A stretch of DNA of 64,000 bases. It comes from Thinopyrum elongatum (Eukaryota; Streptophyta; Magnoliopsida; Poales; Poaceae). A program made the position numbers and the translations under genes. The stretch spans positions 105,288,730-105,352,729 of the forward strand of contig CM022302.1 in NCBI GenBank assembly GCA_011799875.1, read 5' to 3'. Below are positions 43,906-54,944 of the stretch, piece after piece. How positions within the stretch are numbered: position 1 is the stretch's first letter; each line of letters begins with the position of its first letter. Below the pieces are notes generated by a model. It was not told where the DNA came from, did no database searches, and worked only from the letters and a program-made list of their open reading frames with translations.

Positions 43906-44709
43906 GTGATGCCTACACCAACTAGAGAAGAAGCTAATGATGATGATCATGAAACTTCGGATCAAGTTACTACTGAACGTCGTAGGTCGACCAGAACACG
44001 TACCGCACCAGAGTGGTACGGTAATCCTGTCCTGGAAGTCATGTTGTCAGACAACGGCGAACCTGTGAACTATGAAGAAGCTATGATGAGCCCAGACTCC
44101 GACAAATGGCTTGACGCCATGAAATCTGAGATAGGATCCATGTATGAGAACAAAGTGTGGACTTTGGTGGACTTGCCCGATGATCGGCAAGCCATTGAGA
44201 ATAAATGGATCTTCAAGAGGAAGACAAACACTGATGATAATATCACTGTCTACAAAGCTCGACTTGTCGCAAAAGGTTTTCGACAAGTTCAAGGGGTTGA
44301 CTACGATGAGACTTTCTCACCCGTAGCGATGCTTAAGTCTGTCCGAATCATGTTAGCAATTGCCGCATTTTATGATTATGAAATCTGGCAAATGGACGTC
44401 AAAACTGCATTCCTTAACAGTTTTCTTAAAGAAGAGTTGTATATGATGCAACCAGAAGGTTTTGTCGATCCTAAAGGAGCTAACAAAGTGTGCAAACTCC
44501 AGCGATCCATCTATGGACTGGTGCAAGCATCTTGGAGTTGGAATATACGCTTTGATGAGGTGATCAAAGCATATGGTTTTATACAGACTTACGGTGAAGC
44601 CTGTATTTACAAGAAAGTGAGTGGGAGCTTTGTAGCATTTCTGATATTATATGTGGATGACATATTGCTGATTGGAAATGATATAGAATTTCTGGATAGC
44701 ATAAAATGA
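43906..44709 (+). pseudogene. Copia reverse transcriptase, stop in thumb region
   Basis: This block holds the copia RT: ENKWIFKRK, the KARLVAKGF motif, QMDVKTAFLNS with a catalytic aspartate, and the active site YVDD near 44653. It is therefore a catalytically complete-looking palm, but the frame stops at 44707 and the remainder is in another frame. It shares the reading frame with the integrase block just upstream. Confidence 0.92.
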
Positions 44710-44728
44710 TACGAATAAGAATTTTTCA

Positions 44729-45631
44729 ATGAAAGACCTTGGTGAAGCTGCTTATATATTGGGCATCAAGATCTATAGGGATAGATCGAGACGCTTAATA
44801 GGACTTTCACAAAGCACATACCTTGACAAAGTTCTGAAGAAGTTCAAAATGGACCAGTCAAAGAAAGGGTTCCTGCCTGTGTTGCAAGGTGTGAAATTGA
44901 GTCAGACTCAAAGTCCGACCATGGCAGAAGATAGAGAGAAAATGTAAGTCATTCCCTATGCCTCAGCCATAGGTTCTATTATGTATGCCATGCTGTGTAC
45001 CAGACCTGATGTGTGCCTTGCCATAAGTTTGGCAGGGAGGTACCAAAGTAATCCTGGAGTGGATCACTGGACAGCGGTCAAGAATATCCTGAAGTACCTG
45101 AAAAGGACCAAGGATATGTTTCTCGTTTATGGAGGTGACGAACAGCTCGTCGTAAGGGCTTACGTCTATGCTAGCTTCGACACAGATCCGGATGACTCTA
45201 AGTCTCAAACCGGATACGTATTTATATTGAATGGTGGAGCTGCCAGTTGGTGCTGTTCCAAGCAGAGCTTCGTGGCGGGATCTACCTGTGAAGCGGAGTA
45301 CATAGCTGCTTCGGAAGCAGCGCATGAAGGAGTCTGGATGAAGGAGTTCATATCCGACCTGGGTGAAATACCTAGTGCATCAAGTCCAATGACAATCTTT
45401 TGTGACAACACTGGAGCAATTGCCTTAGCCAAGGAGACCAGGTTTCACAAGAGAACCAAACACATCAAGCGACGCTTCAACTCCATTCGTGAAAAGGTCA
45501 AGCATGGAGACATAGAAATTTGCAAAGTACATACATATCTGAATAGGGCAGACCCATTGACTAAACCTCTTCCGCGGGCAAAACATGATCAGCACCAAGA
45601 CTCCGTGGGTGTTAGATTCATTACTATGTAA
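44729..45631 (+). pseudogene. Copia RT end and RNase H, with internal stop
   Basis: The RT C-terminal part (MKDLGEAAYILGIKI) and RNase H lie in one frame, interrupted by TAA at 44945. RNase H shows DTDPDDSKSQTGYVF, CEAEYIAA and the FCDNTGAI segment, typical of Ty1/copia. The frame ends at 45631, 33 bases before the 3' LTR, as expected for this family. Confidence 0.9.
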
Positions 45632-45664
45632 TCTAGATTATTGACTCTAGTGCAAGTGTGAGAA

Positions 45665-45859
45665 TGTTGGAAATATGCCCTAGAGGCAATACTAAAGTGG
45701 TTATTATTATATTTCTTTAATCATGAAAAAGGTTTATTATTCATGCTAGAATTTTATTGACCGGAAACTTAAATACATGTGTGGATACTTAAATAAATAC
45801 CGTGTCCCTAGTGAGCCTCTACTAGACTAGCTCGTTGATCAAAAGATGGTTAAGGTTTC
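45665..45859 (+). repeat. Angela-like 3' LTR, first 195 bases
   Basis: TGTTGGAAATATGCCC opens the LTR after a purine-rich AAGTGTGAGAA. It aligns with 21437-21631 and is cut at 45859 by the insertion of the Athila-lineage element. GTTTC (45855-45859) is the presumed left target duplication. The rest of the LTR is past the window end. Confidence 0.92.
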
Positions 45860-47045
45860 TGATACGTCTCCATCGTATCTACTTTTCCAAACTCTTTTGC
45901 CCTTGTTTTGGACTCTAATTTGCATGATTTGAATGGAACTAACCCGGACTGACGCTGTTTTCAGTAGAATTGCCATGATGTTATTTTTGTGCAGAAATCA
46001 AAGTTCTCGGATTGACCTGAAAATTTACAAAGCCACCGCCGCCTCCTGTTCTTTATCGGGAGGGCTGATCTGGAGTCCGTTCGGGGCTCCGGAGAGGGGG
46101 ATTCATTGCCATCATCATCAACAACCTTCCTCCATCACCAATTTCATGATGCTCATCGCCGGGAGTGAGTAATTCCATCGTAGGCTTGCTGGACGGTGAT
46201 GGGTTGGATAGGATTTATCATGTAATCGAGTTAGTTTTGTTAGGGTTTGATCCTTAGTATCCACTATATTCTGAGATTGATGTTGCTATGACTTTGCTAT
46301 GCTTAATGCTTGTCACTAGGGTCTGAGTGACATGATTTCATATCTGAACCTATTATGTTTTCATGAATATATGTGTGTTCTTGATCCTATCTTGCAAGTT
46401 GTAGACACCTATTACGAGTTATGATCCGCATACCCCAAGGTGACAATAATTGGGATTCTTTCCGGTGATTACCGTAGTTTGAGGAGTTCATGTATTCACT
46501 AAGTGCTAATGCTTTGGTCTGGTTCTCTATTAAAAGGAGGCCTTAATATCCCTTAGTTTCTATTAGGACCCCGCTGCCATGGGAGGGTAGGACAAAAGAT
46601 GTCATGCAAGTTCTTTTCCATAATCACGTATGGCTATATACGGAATACATGCCTACATTGTATTGATGAATTGGAGCTAGTTCTGTGTCACCCTAGGTTA
46701 TGACTGCTACATGATGAATATTATCCAACACAATTATCATTGCCGATCCAATGCCTACGAGCTTTTCACATATTGATCTTTGCTAAGTTACTTTCGTTGC
46801 TACTGCTGTTACAATCACTACAAAACTGCTACTGTTACTTTTGACACCGTTACCGTTACTTCCATACTACTTTGCTACTAAATACTTTGCTGCAGATATT
46901 AAGTCTTTTAGGTATGGTTGAATTGACAACTCAACTGCTAATACTCATGAATATTCTTTGGCTCCCCTTGTGTCGAATCAATAAATTTGGGTTGAATACT
47001 CTACTCTTGAAAACTGTTGCGATCCCCCATACTTGTGGGTTGTCA
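45860..47045 (+). repeat. 5' LTR of the Athila-lineage element
   Basis: Begins TGATACGTCTCCATCG and ends TGTGGGTTGTCA, giving TG...CA termini. It is about 1186 bp and has no long frame. It differs along its length from the LTRs at 48216-49899 and 57774-59471, sharing only the first 20 or so bases in inverted sense, so the two are different families with related termini. Confidence 0.8.
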
Positions 47046-47056
47046 AGACCTTTTTC

Positions 47057-47075
47057 TGGCGCCGTTACAAGGGAG
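47057..47075 (+). promoter_or_regulatory. Primer binding site, tRNA-Asp type, diverged
   Basis: TGGCGCCGTTACAAGGGAG resembles the Athila primer site (TGGCGCCGTTGCCGGGGAG) with changes in the middle. Confidence 0.8.
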
Positions 47076-47123
47076 CATAGCCCTATTCTCTGAGTCACTT
47101 GGGATTTATATCTGTTGATCATT

Positions 47124-48215
47124 ATGAAGAATCTGAAAGACACCAAAACCAAGATTTTTCCCTCTACTACGAGGGGAGGTAAGGAACTACTATCACACTC
47201 TGCACTTGATTCACCTTCTGTTTTGAGTAAGCTTGCGACACCTACACCTGCTATTAATTCTGATATGTTGCAAGTAATTGATGATGCTACTTCGGCTATG
47301 CATGATGCTTATGATGATACTACTACTTTGCTTGATAATACTGTGCCACTGGGTGAATTTCTTGATGAACAACTTGCTAGAGCTAAAGATATAGAGAATG
47401 CTGATACTGATGATATTTCTGAAACTGAAAACTTTGAAACACCCATTAGACCTAGCTCTCCTAGATATGAATTGCCTGTTATACCTGAGGGTTATATTAT
47501 GGATGGAGAGGTAGCTAGGGACTTTCTTACTTGGAAGGATAGAGATGATCTTAAGAAATTACTATGCAAGTGGAAATAAAAATCTTTGAATGCTAGAATG
47601 CAATATGATCCTAAGTTTGCTACTTCACCTATCTTTGTTACTGATAAGGACTATGAATTCTCTGTCGATCCTGAGTTAATTACTTTGGTTGAATCTGATC
47701 CTTTCCATGGTTATGAATCTGAAACTGTTGTGGCACATCTTACTAAATTGAATGATATAGCCACCCTATTTGCTCATGAGGAAAAAATTCGCTACTACTA
47801 TATTCTTAAGTTGTTTCTTTCTCATTAAAGGGTGATGCTAAGATATGGTTTAATTCTCTTGCTCCTGGTTGTGTGCGTAGTCCCTAGGATATTATTTATT
47901 ACTTCTCTGAAAAATATTTTCCTCCTCATAAGAAACAAGCTGCTTTACAGGAAATATTTAACTTTTTGCAAACTAAAGAAGAGAGTCTCCCACAAGCTTC
48001 GGGGAGGCTTCTCCAATTACTTAATGCTTTGCCAGATCATTCTCTCAAGAAAAATAAAATACTTGATATCTTTTATAATGGACTAACCCATGCTTCTAGG
48101 GACCACCTAGATAGTTGTGCTGGTTGTGTTTTGAGGGAACGAACTGTTGAACAAGCTGAAGTACTATTGAATAATATATTGAGTAATGATAATGATTGGA
48201 CTCTTCCCGAACCAC
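47124..48215 (+). pseudogene. Athila-type gag, N-terminal part
   Basis: The start MKNLKDTKTKIF at 47124 matches the usual position just after the primer site. A low-complexity acidic region (residues about 60-120) is followed by the gag core. The frame has a TAA at 47577 and a frameshift near 47815. A further part (about 47966-48215) reads in another frame up to the insertion point. The core contains QLLNALPDH and LDSCAGCVLRERT, hallmarks of this lineage. The protein would coat the element RNA. It is broken by mutations and physically interrupted by the 11.3-kb guest. Confidence 0.88.
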
Positions 48216-49899
48216 TGATGTCTACTACACAATTTGTTCTTGTAGACTCGTGTTGGGCCTCCAAGAGCAGAGTTTTGTAGGACAGTAGCAATTTTCCCTC
48301 AAGTGGATGACCTAAGGTTTAACAATCCGTGGGAGGCGTAGGATGAAGATAGTCTCTCTCAAACAACCCTGCAACCAAATAACAAAAAGTCTCTTGTGTC
48401 CCCAACACACGAAATACAATGGTAATTTGTATAGGTGCACTAGTTCGGCGAAGAGATGGTGATACGAGCGTAGTAATGATAGTAGATATTGATTTTTGTA
48501 ATAGGAACAATAAAAAAAAGCAAGGTAGCAATTGATAAAACGAAGCACAAACGGTATTGCAATGCTTGAAAATGAGGCCTAGAGTCCGTACTTTCACTAG
48601 TGCAATCTCTCAACAATGCTAATATAATTGGATCATATAACCATCCCTCAATGTGCGATGAAGAATCACTCCAAAGTTCCTATCTAGCAGAGAACATAAG
48701 AAGAAATTATTTGTAGGGTACGAAACCACCTCAAAGCTATTCTTTTCGATCAATCTATCCTAGAGTTCGTACTAAAATAACACCAAGCTATTCTTTCCGA
48801 TCAATCTAACCAAGAGTTTGTACTAAAATAACACCATATGATACACATCAACCAACTCTAATGTCACCGTGAGTATCCGTGAGTTGATTATGCGATATGC
48901 ATCAAACAATTTCAGATTCATAATACTCAATCCAACACAAAGAACCTCAAAGAGTGCCCCAAGATTTCTACCGGAGAAACAAAGACGAGAACGTGCATCA
49001 ACCCCTATGCATAGATTACCCCAATGTCACCTCGGGAATCCACGAGTTGAGTGCCAAAACACATATCAAGTGAAGTAATATGATACCCCATTGTCACCAC
49101 GGGTATTCATAGCAAGACATACATCAAGTGCTATCAAATCCATAAAAGTTTTCAATCCGATAAAACAAAATCTCAAAGGGAAAACATAATTCATCACAAC
49201 AAGATAAAGAGGGGAAAACACCATATGATCCAACTATATTAACAAAGCCCGCGATACATCAAGATCGTGCCATCTCAAGAACACGAGAGAGAGAGAGAGA
49301 GATTAAACACATAGCTACTGGTACAAACCCTCAACCTCGAGGGTGGACTACTCCCTCCTCATCATGGTGGCCACCGGGATGATGAAGATGGCCACCGGTG
49401 ATGATTTCCCCCTTCGGCAGGGTGCCGGAATGGGGTCTAGATTGGTTTTTCGTGGCTACAGAGGCTTGCGGTGGCGGAACTTCTGATCTCGGGTTCTTTC
49501 TGGGGGTTCTGGAATATTTGCAAATTTATAGGGCGAAGAGGCGGTGTGGGAGGCCATCAAGGTGGGCACAACCCACCAGGGCGCGCCTGGGGGCCCAGGC
49601 GCGCCCTGCTGGGTTGTGCCCCCCTCGGGGCACCCCTCTAGTACTTCTTTGGCCCAAGTTGTGTCTTCTGGTCCATAAAAATTCTCCAAAAAGTTTCGCT
49701 GCATTTGGACTCCGTTTGGTACTGATATTCTGTGAAGTAAAAAACAAGCAAAAAACAGCAACTGGCACTGGGCACTATGTCAATAGGTTATTCCCCAAAA
49801 ATGATATAAAGTTGCTATAAAATTATTGTAAAACATCCTAGAATGATAATATAACAGCATGGAACAAGCAAAAATTATAGATACGTTGGAGACGTATCA
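48216..49899 (-). repeat. 3' LTR of the minus-strand element (1684 bp)
   Basis: Read in element sense it starts TGATACGTCTCCAACG and ends GTAGACATCA. It is nearly identical to the 5' LTR at 57774-59471, with short length differences (for example 49285-49300, a GA repeat, and a missing 20-base piece). A related solo copy is at 27194-28818. Confidence 0.95.
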
Positions 49900-49914
49900 G
49901 CATCCCCAAGCTTA
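49900..49914 (-). promoter_or_regulatory. Polypurine tract of the minus-strand element
   Basis: Element-sense sequence AAGCTTGGGGATGC lies next to the 3' LTR. This is the usual tract in Sabrina/WHAM-like elements. Similar boxes recur inside the element, near 55411, 55471 and 56141. Confidence 0.85.
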
Positions 49915-50337
49915 ATTCCTACTCGTCCTCGAGTAGGTAAATGATAAAAATAGAATTTTTGATGTAGAATGCTGCCTAACATGTTCCTCACATATTGTTT
50001 TCTTTTGTAGCATGGACATATGGACTTTTATATGGTTCAAAGCAATAGTCTAGTTTTGACATGAAGATTTCAATATTCAAGCATATCAACAAGCAACCAT
50101 GTCTTTCAAAATATCAACACTAAAGAAAGTTATCCCTAGCCCATCATGCTCAATCATTGATCCATTCATGAAACACACTCGCGTATTAGCTACACCCAAT
50201 GCTCAAGTACGATCATAGTGCCCCTTAGATGATGCTTTATAAGAGAAGGTGGAGACTGAAAGAAAAATAAAAATTGCATAAAGTAAATAGACAGGCCCTT
50301 CGCAAAGGGAAGTAGGGATTTGTAGAGGTGCCAGAGC

Positions 50338-50850
50338 TCAAAGCTTAAATTGAGAGATAAAATTTTTGAGAGGCATACTTTTCCCGTCAACGAAAACGAC
50401 CGAGTAATTCCCAACACTTTCCATGCTAGATACATCATAGGTGGTTCCCAAACAGAAAATAAAGTTTATTCCTTTTTCCACCATTCTTTCACAATCCATG
50501 GCTAGCCGTATCCACGGGTGCCTTCCATTCCAACACTTTCCAATGAATTTATTATTAAACAACATAAATATTTTTTTTGCATTTCGGGACTGGGCATCCC
50601 TATTACCTTTGCCACACTCTCGTGCAATGACAAGTGAATAAACACTCATCTTGAGAATAACACATCTAGCATGGAAAATATTGGCCACCCCCTGCCGCTT
50701 CATGAGCGGTACGGGCACACAAAAAGGAATTTTATTTTGAAAATTAGAGTTGGCACATACAAATTTACTTGGAACGGCATGGAAATACCGTATATAGGTA
50801 GGTATGGTGGACTCATTTGGCACAACTTCGTTTAATGAGTTTGGATGCAC
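50338..50850 (-). CDS. Hypothetical 170-aa protein of the minus-strand element
   Basis: Open frame on the element sense strand, just upstream of the polypurine tract. It starts MHPNSLNEVVP. Its middle has several Cys/His residues without clear zinc-knuckle spacing, and the C terminus reads VVFVDGKSMPLKNF. No family is recognised. It lies in the typical position of the extra 3' ORF of Athila-type elements. It could be a derivative of the Athila extra ORF or a captured fragment; the frame is open but this is weak evidence of function. Confidence 0.35.
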   Translation of the reverse strand: MHPNSLNEVVPNESTIPTYIRYFHAVPSKFVCANSNFQNKIPFCVPVPLMKRQGVANIFHARCVILKMSVYSLVIARECGKGNRDAQSRNAKKIFMLFNNKFIGKCWNGRHPWIRLAMDCERMVEKGINFIFCLGTTYDVSSMESVGNYSVVFVDGKSMPLKNFISQFKL

Positions 50851-52508
50851 AAGCAGTATTCGCGCTTAGTACAAATGAAGGCTAGCAAATAGATTGAGAA
50901 TCGACCAACCAAGAAACAAAAATTCACATAAACGAGCATTGAGCATAACTAACACCGAATAATGCACCACAAGTAGGATGTAATTTCATTGCATAACTAT
51001 TGACTTTCGTGCTTGCATAGGGAATCACAAACCTTAACACCAATTGTGGCGCCCCCAGCCTCGATCGTACACTAATCATGCACGCAAACGTGTACGATCA
51101 AGATCAGGGACTCACGGGAAGATATCACAACACAACTCTAAAACATAAATAAGTCATACAAGCATCATAATACAAGCCAGGGGCCACGAGGGCTCGAATA
51201 CAAATGCTCGATCATAGACGAGTCAGCGGAAGCAACAATATCTGAGTACAGACATAGGTTAAACAAGGTGCCATAAGATGGCTAGCACAAACAGGGATAC
51301 AACAGATCGAACAGGCGCAGGGCCTCCTGCCTGGGATCCTCCTAACTACTCCTGGTCGTCGGCGTCCTGGACGTAGTAGTAGGCTCCGTCCTGGTGGTAG
51401 TAGTCGTCGAAGGTGGCGTCTGGCTCCTGGGCTCCAACATCTGGTTGCGACAACCAGCAAGAAGGGAAAGGGGGAAAAGGATGGGGGAAAGCAACCGTGA
51501 GTACTCCTCCAAAGTACTCGCAAGCAAGGATCTATACTACATATGCATGGTATATGTGTAAAGAGGCAATATCGGTGGACTGAACTGCAGAATGCCAGAA
51601 TAAGAGGGGGATAGCTAGTCCTGTCGAAGACTACGCTTCTGGCAGCCTCCATCTTGAAGCAATAGAAGAGATTAGTTGGAAGTTAACCAAACAACAACGT
51701 ATAGCATAATCCTACCCGTCGATCCTCTCGTCGCCACCATGCGAGAGAGCGACCACCGGGTTATATCTGTCACTTGTAAGGGTGTGTTTTATTAAGTATC
51801 CATTTCTAGTTGTCATGAGGTCGGAATACAACTCCGGGTCGTCCTTTTACCGAGGGACACGGCTATTCGAATAGATAAACTTCCCTGCAGGGGTGCACCA
51901 CATATTCCCCAACACGCTCGATCCCCTTTGGCCGGACACACTTTCCTTGGTCATGCCCGGCCTCGGAAGATCCACACGTCGCAGCCCCACCTAGGCTCAA
52001 CAGAGAGGTCAGCACGCCGGACTAATCCTAGGCACTCTGGGGTCTGGGCCCATCGCCCAGTGCGCTCCTGCACGTTGCGTACGCGGCCGCGAGCAGACCT
52101 AGCAACCCACACGATCACGGCGGTTACGTTAGCGCGGTCCAACACGGCGCGCGCCGCTCAGTCGCTGACGTCAAGAAGGCTTCAGCTGATACCACGACGC
52201 CGGGATACCCATAACTACTCCCGCGTAGTTGGTTAGTGCGTATAGGCCAGTGGCCAGACTCAGATCAAATATCCAATCTCGTTAAGCGTGTTATTATGAA
52301 GTAAACGCGAACGCCGACCAGGGCCTGGCCCACCTGTCTCCTAGGTGGTCTCAACCTGCCCTGTCGCTCCGCCATAAAGATCCACTCAAAGGGCCGTTGG
52401 GACAAAGGTCCTTTCAGCCCCCAATCCGTGAATCACTCGCGGGTACTCTTCGAGCCGACCCGACTTTAGTCACCATTTGTATAGTATGTATATATGTATA
52501 GTATACAC

Positions 52509-52535
52509 CCGTGATCACCTCCCGAGTGATCACGG
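52509..52535. repeat. Perfect 10-bp inverted repeat in the solo LTR
   Basis: CCGTGATCAC at 52509-52518 and GTGATCACGG at 52526-52535 are exact reverse complements with a 7-base loop. It occupies the position where the other two family members have the four-copy CGAGGGTGAT motif. Confidence 0.85.
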
Positions 52536-53381
52536 CCCGATAGTATAGCAAGGCAGACTGACAAGAATGCAGGGCCAATGATGATAAACTAGCATCCTAC
52601 ACTAGGCATTTAGGATTGCAGGTAAGGTATCAACAACAGTAGCAACAATGACAGGCTATGCAGCAGAATAGGATTAACCGAAAGCAGTATCATGCTACAC
52701 TACTCTAATGCAAGCAGTATAGAGGAGAATAGGCGATATCTGGTGAGCAAGGGGGGGGGGCTTGCCTGGTTGCTCTGGCAAGTAGGGGTTGTCAACAACG
52801 TAGTCGGTCGGGGCACCAGCAGCTGCGTCGGTCTCGTAGTCTACCGAAGAGAAGAGGGGGAAGAAACAGTAAACACACGGCAATAATGCAACAGGGATGC
52901 ATGACATGTCTAAACGCAGGGCCAGGGTGATATACAGCCTAACTAAGCGATTTAGTTAATTTAGGAATTTATTCGGATTTATTTAATTAGGGTTGGACAC
53001 TATTCATTTATCGAAATCGGTCTAGTTGTTCAACGTTCTCATAGCTGCGGGCGTCTGACGGAGATACCGAGGGCGTATCCGGGTTCGTATCGTCGTTCTG
53101 AGCAAGTTTCATGTATAAAATATTTTCATCGGAGTTACGGTTTAAAAGATATGATTTTCTAAAGTTTTTATTAATTTCTGAAATTGTAATTAATTATTTA
53201 ATTCAACATTATCCGAAACAGTAATTGATGACGTCAGCATGACATCATGCTGACGTCAGCAGTCACCTGACAGGGTGGGTCCCACCTGTCATAGGCTGTT
53301 AGGTTAATTAGGTTTAATTAATTTAATTACTGATTACTGTTTAATTAACACTAATTAGTTAATTAGATTAACCTAATCAGG

Positions 53382-53425
53382 ATTAATTAATTAACTAATT
53401 AATTAATTAATTAATTAATTAATTA
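53382..53425. repeat. AATT/TTAA microsatellite
   Basis: A run of TTAA/AATT tetranucleotides of about 44 bases within the AT-rich part of the solo LTR. Confidence 0.85.
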
Positions 53426-54944
53426 TTTTAATTATTTTAATTATTTATTTTTATTTCTATTTTCTTAAAACTGTTTCTGGGCCGTGGGCCCCATTCGTCA
53501 GCGTCACAGGGGTTCGGGCCCCACTGGGCAGTGGCCCAGGGGCGGACACGTCCGGGGCGTGCCCCTTTCGGGACCGGACATGTCCGGTGCCCAAAAGGGG
53601 ACGCACTGGCGGTCGGCGGGCGCGGGCGCCGGCGAGGCCACGGCAGGGCCGGAGGCGGGACGGCGGCGCGGTGGCTGGAGCGGCCGCGGGCGGCAGCGCG
53701 GTGGCTGGAGCGGCAGCGGGCGGCGGTCGCGCGGAGGCGAAGCGGGGGGGCCGGAGCGGGCGGTTGGCGGCGAGGAGCGACGCTCTTCGCTCGATCTACG
53801 TCAGTTGTCTTCTGCGCTCTCTCTTTCGGCGAGAGCCGCGGCAGGCTGCGGTGCGCGCGGGCGCGTGCGCAGCAGAGAGGGGGGGGAGAGGCCCGAGGCC
53901 TCACCGGGATCCGTAGGGACGGGGCAGCGGGGGTCGGGGTGGTCGACGGGGACGACGGCGACGGGGAGGCAGGCCGGCGGGGACAAGGCGGCGACGTAGA
54001 CGAGGCAGACCGGCGAGGGAGAGCTCCGGGCGGTGGCGTCGTGCGGAGAGGCCGAGGCGGCGCGGTCGGGCGCGTCGGGGCGAGCGGCTTCGAGGGAGCC
54101 GGCCGGCGAGGGAGAGCGGGATCCGGGCGGCGGCGTCCAACGGCGACGGCGAGGCGGCGCGGTCGTCGCCGCGACCGAGGGACGGGGTCGTTCCCGCATC
54201 CCGATCCCATCTGATCGGGAGGTGGGGGCTGACGAGGGGAGGCGGCGACGGGCGGCGTCGGCGAGCGGCGTCGACGACGAGGCGGACGGGATCGGGCCTC
54301 GCCCGATCCAGATGGGGGGGAGGAGGAGAGATCGAGGGGGAGGGGGGGATCGGGGGTAGGGTTAGGGTTTGGCCGGGGGGGTGGCCGGCTAAGTGGTGCC
54401 GGCTGGGCCGGCCTGGCGGCCCGTGGCTTGCTGGGCCGAGGCCCAGTCGGGGGGGGGGGGGGTGTTGCTCTTTTTTTCCTTTTCTGTTTCTTTTTCCTTT
54501 TCTTTATTCTCTTTCTCTACTGTTAAATGTTTAGGCCCAAATGGTTTTTGTAAAAAGTGTGACCTATTTCATACATACCATTGCATTATTCCTTAACACC
54601 TAAAATTAGTTTGGACAAAACATAATTCCATATTTATTTCAGATTTAATAAATGGTTATTAAATATTATCTTTATCCACTGTTTGAGGTTGTTCGAGTCA
54701 CTTATCCAATTCCAATGATGTTGGTTTCAATTTTAGAATAGCCTCTGGAATATTTGTTATTTATCTGACATTTTAGTTTCTATGTTGGACAACTTTTATA
54801 TCCCACTTTCATTTAAATTTGAATTTGACTTAGGAGTTGAAATGCAATATGATGCTAATGATGATTATGCACTATTAATCATGATGACATGGCCTCATCA
54901 AAAGGGTGATCTCTGTAGCTTAATACAGGGGGTGTTACACCAAT

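Larger units (their letters stand above)
21437..45859 (+). mobile_element. Angela/BARE-like Ty1/copia element, host of nested insertions
   Basis: With its guests removed, the element reads: 5' LTR of about 1748 bp (21437-22690, 26889-27193, 28824-29012), primer site, leader (29013-29144 and 40541-41661), gag, pol (protease, integrase, RT, RNase H in copia order), and the first 195 bases of the 3' LTR (45665-45859). The LTR start with CCCTAGAGGCAATAAT and the LTR end CGTTCCCCAACA are the hallmarks of the Angela/BARE/WIS group. The two LTR starts differ at roughly 13 of 195 positions by eye. ATATA (21432-21436) is the presumed left target duplication. The remainder of the 3' LTR is beyond the window. 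Confidence 0.9.
51045..54939 (-). mobile_element. Solo LTR of the chromovirus family (3895 bp), TSD CCAAT
   Basis: Plus strand begins TGTGGCGCCC and ends GGTGTTACA, the reverse of an LTR like 5535-9743. CCAAT is at 51040-51044 and 54940-54944. The outer 2 kb is similar to the other two copies. The four-copy motif is absent and replaced by a 10-bp perfect hairpin at 52509-52535. The GC-rich core at 53480-54420 is different again. It contains a TTAA/AATT microsatellite (53382-53425) and a 15-base G run near 54450. Confidence 0.95.

Noticed and set aside
47832..48086. 84-codon frame in the gag region
   Set aside because: It is the wrong frame after the gag frameshift; the true gag continues in another frame.
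54355..54370. Telomere-like CCCTAACCCTA
   Set aside because: Two units only, within the CT-rich leader of the LTR core; a telo-box at best.
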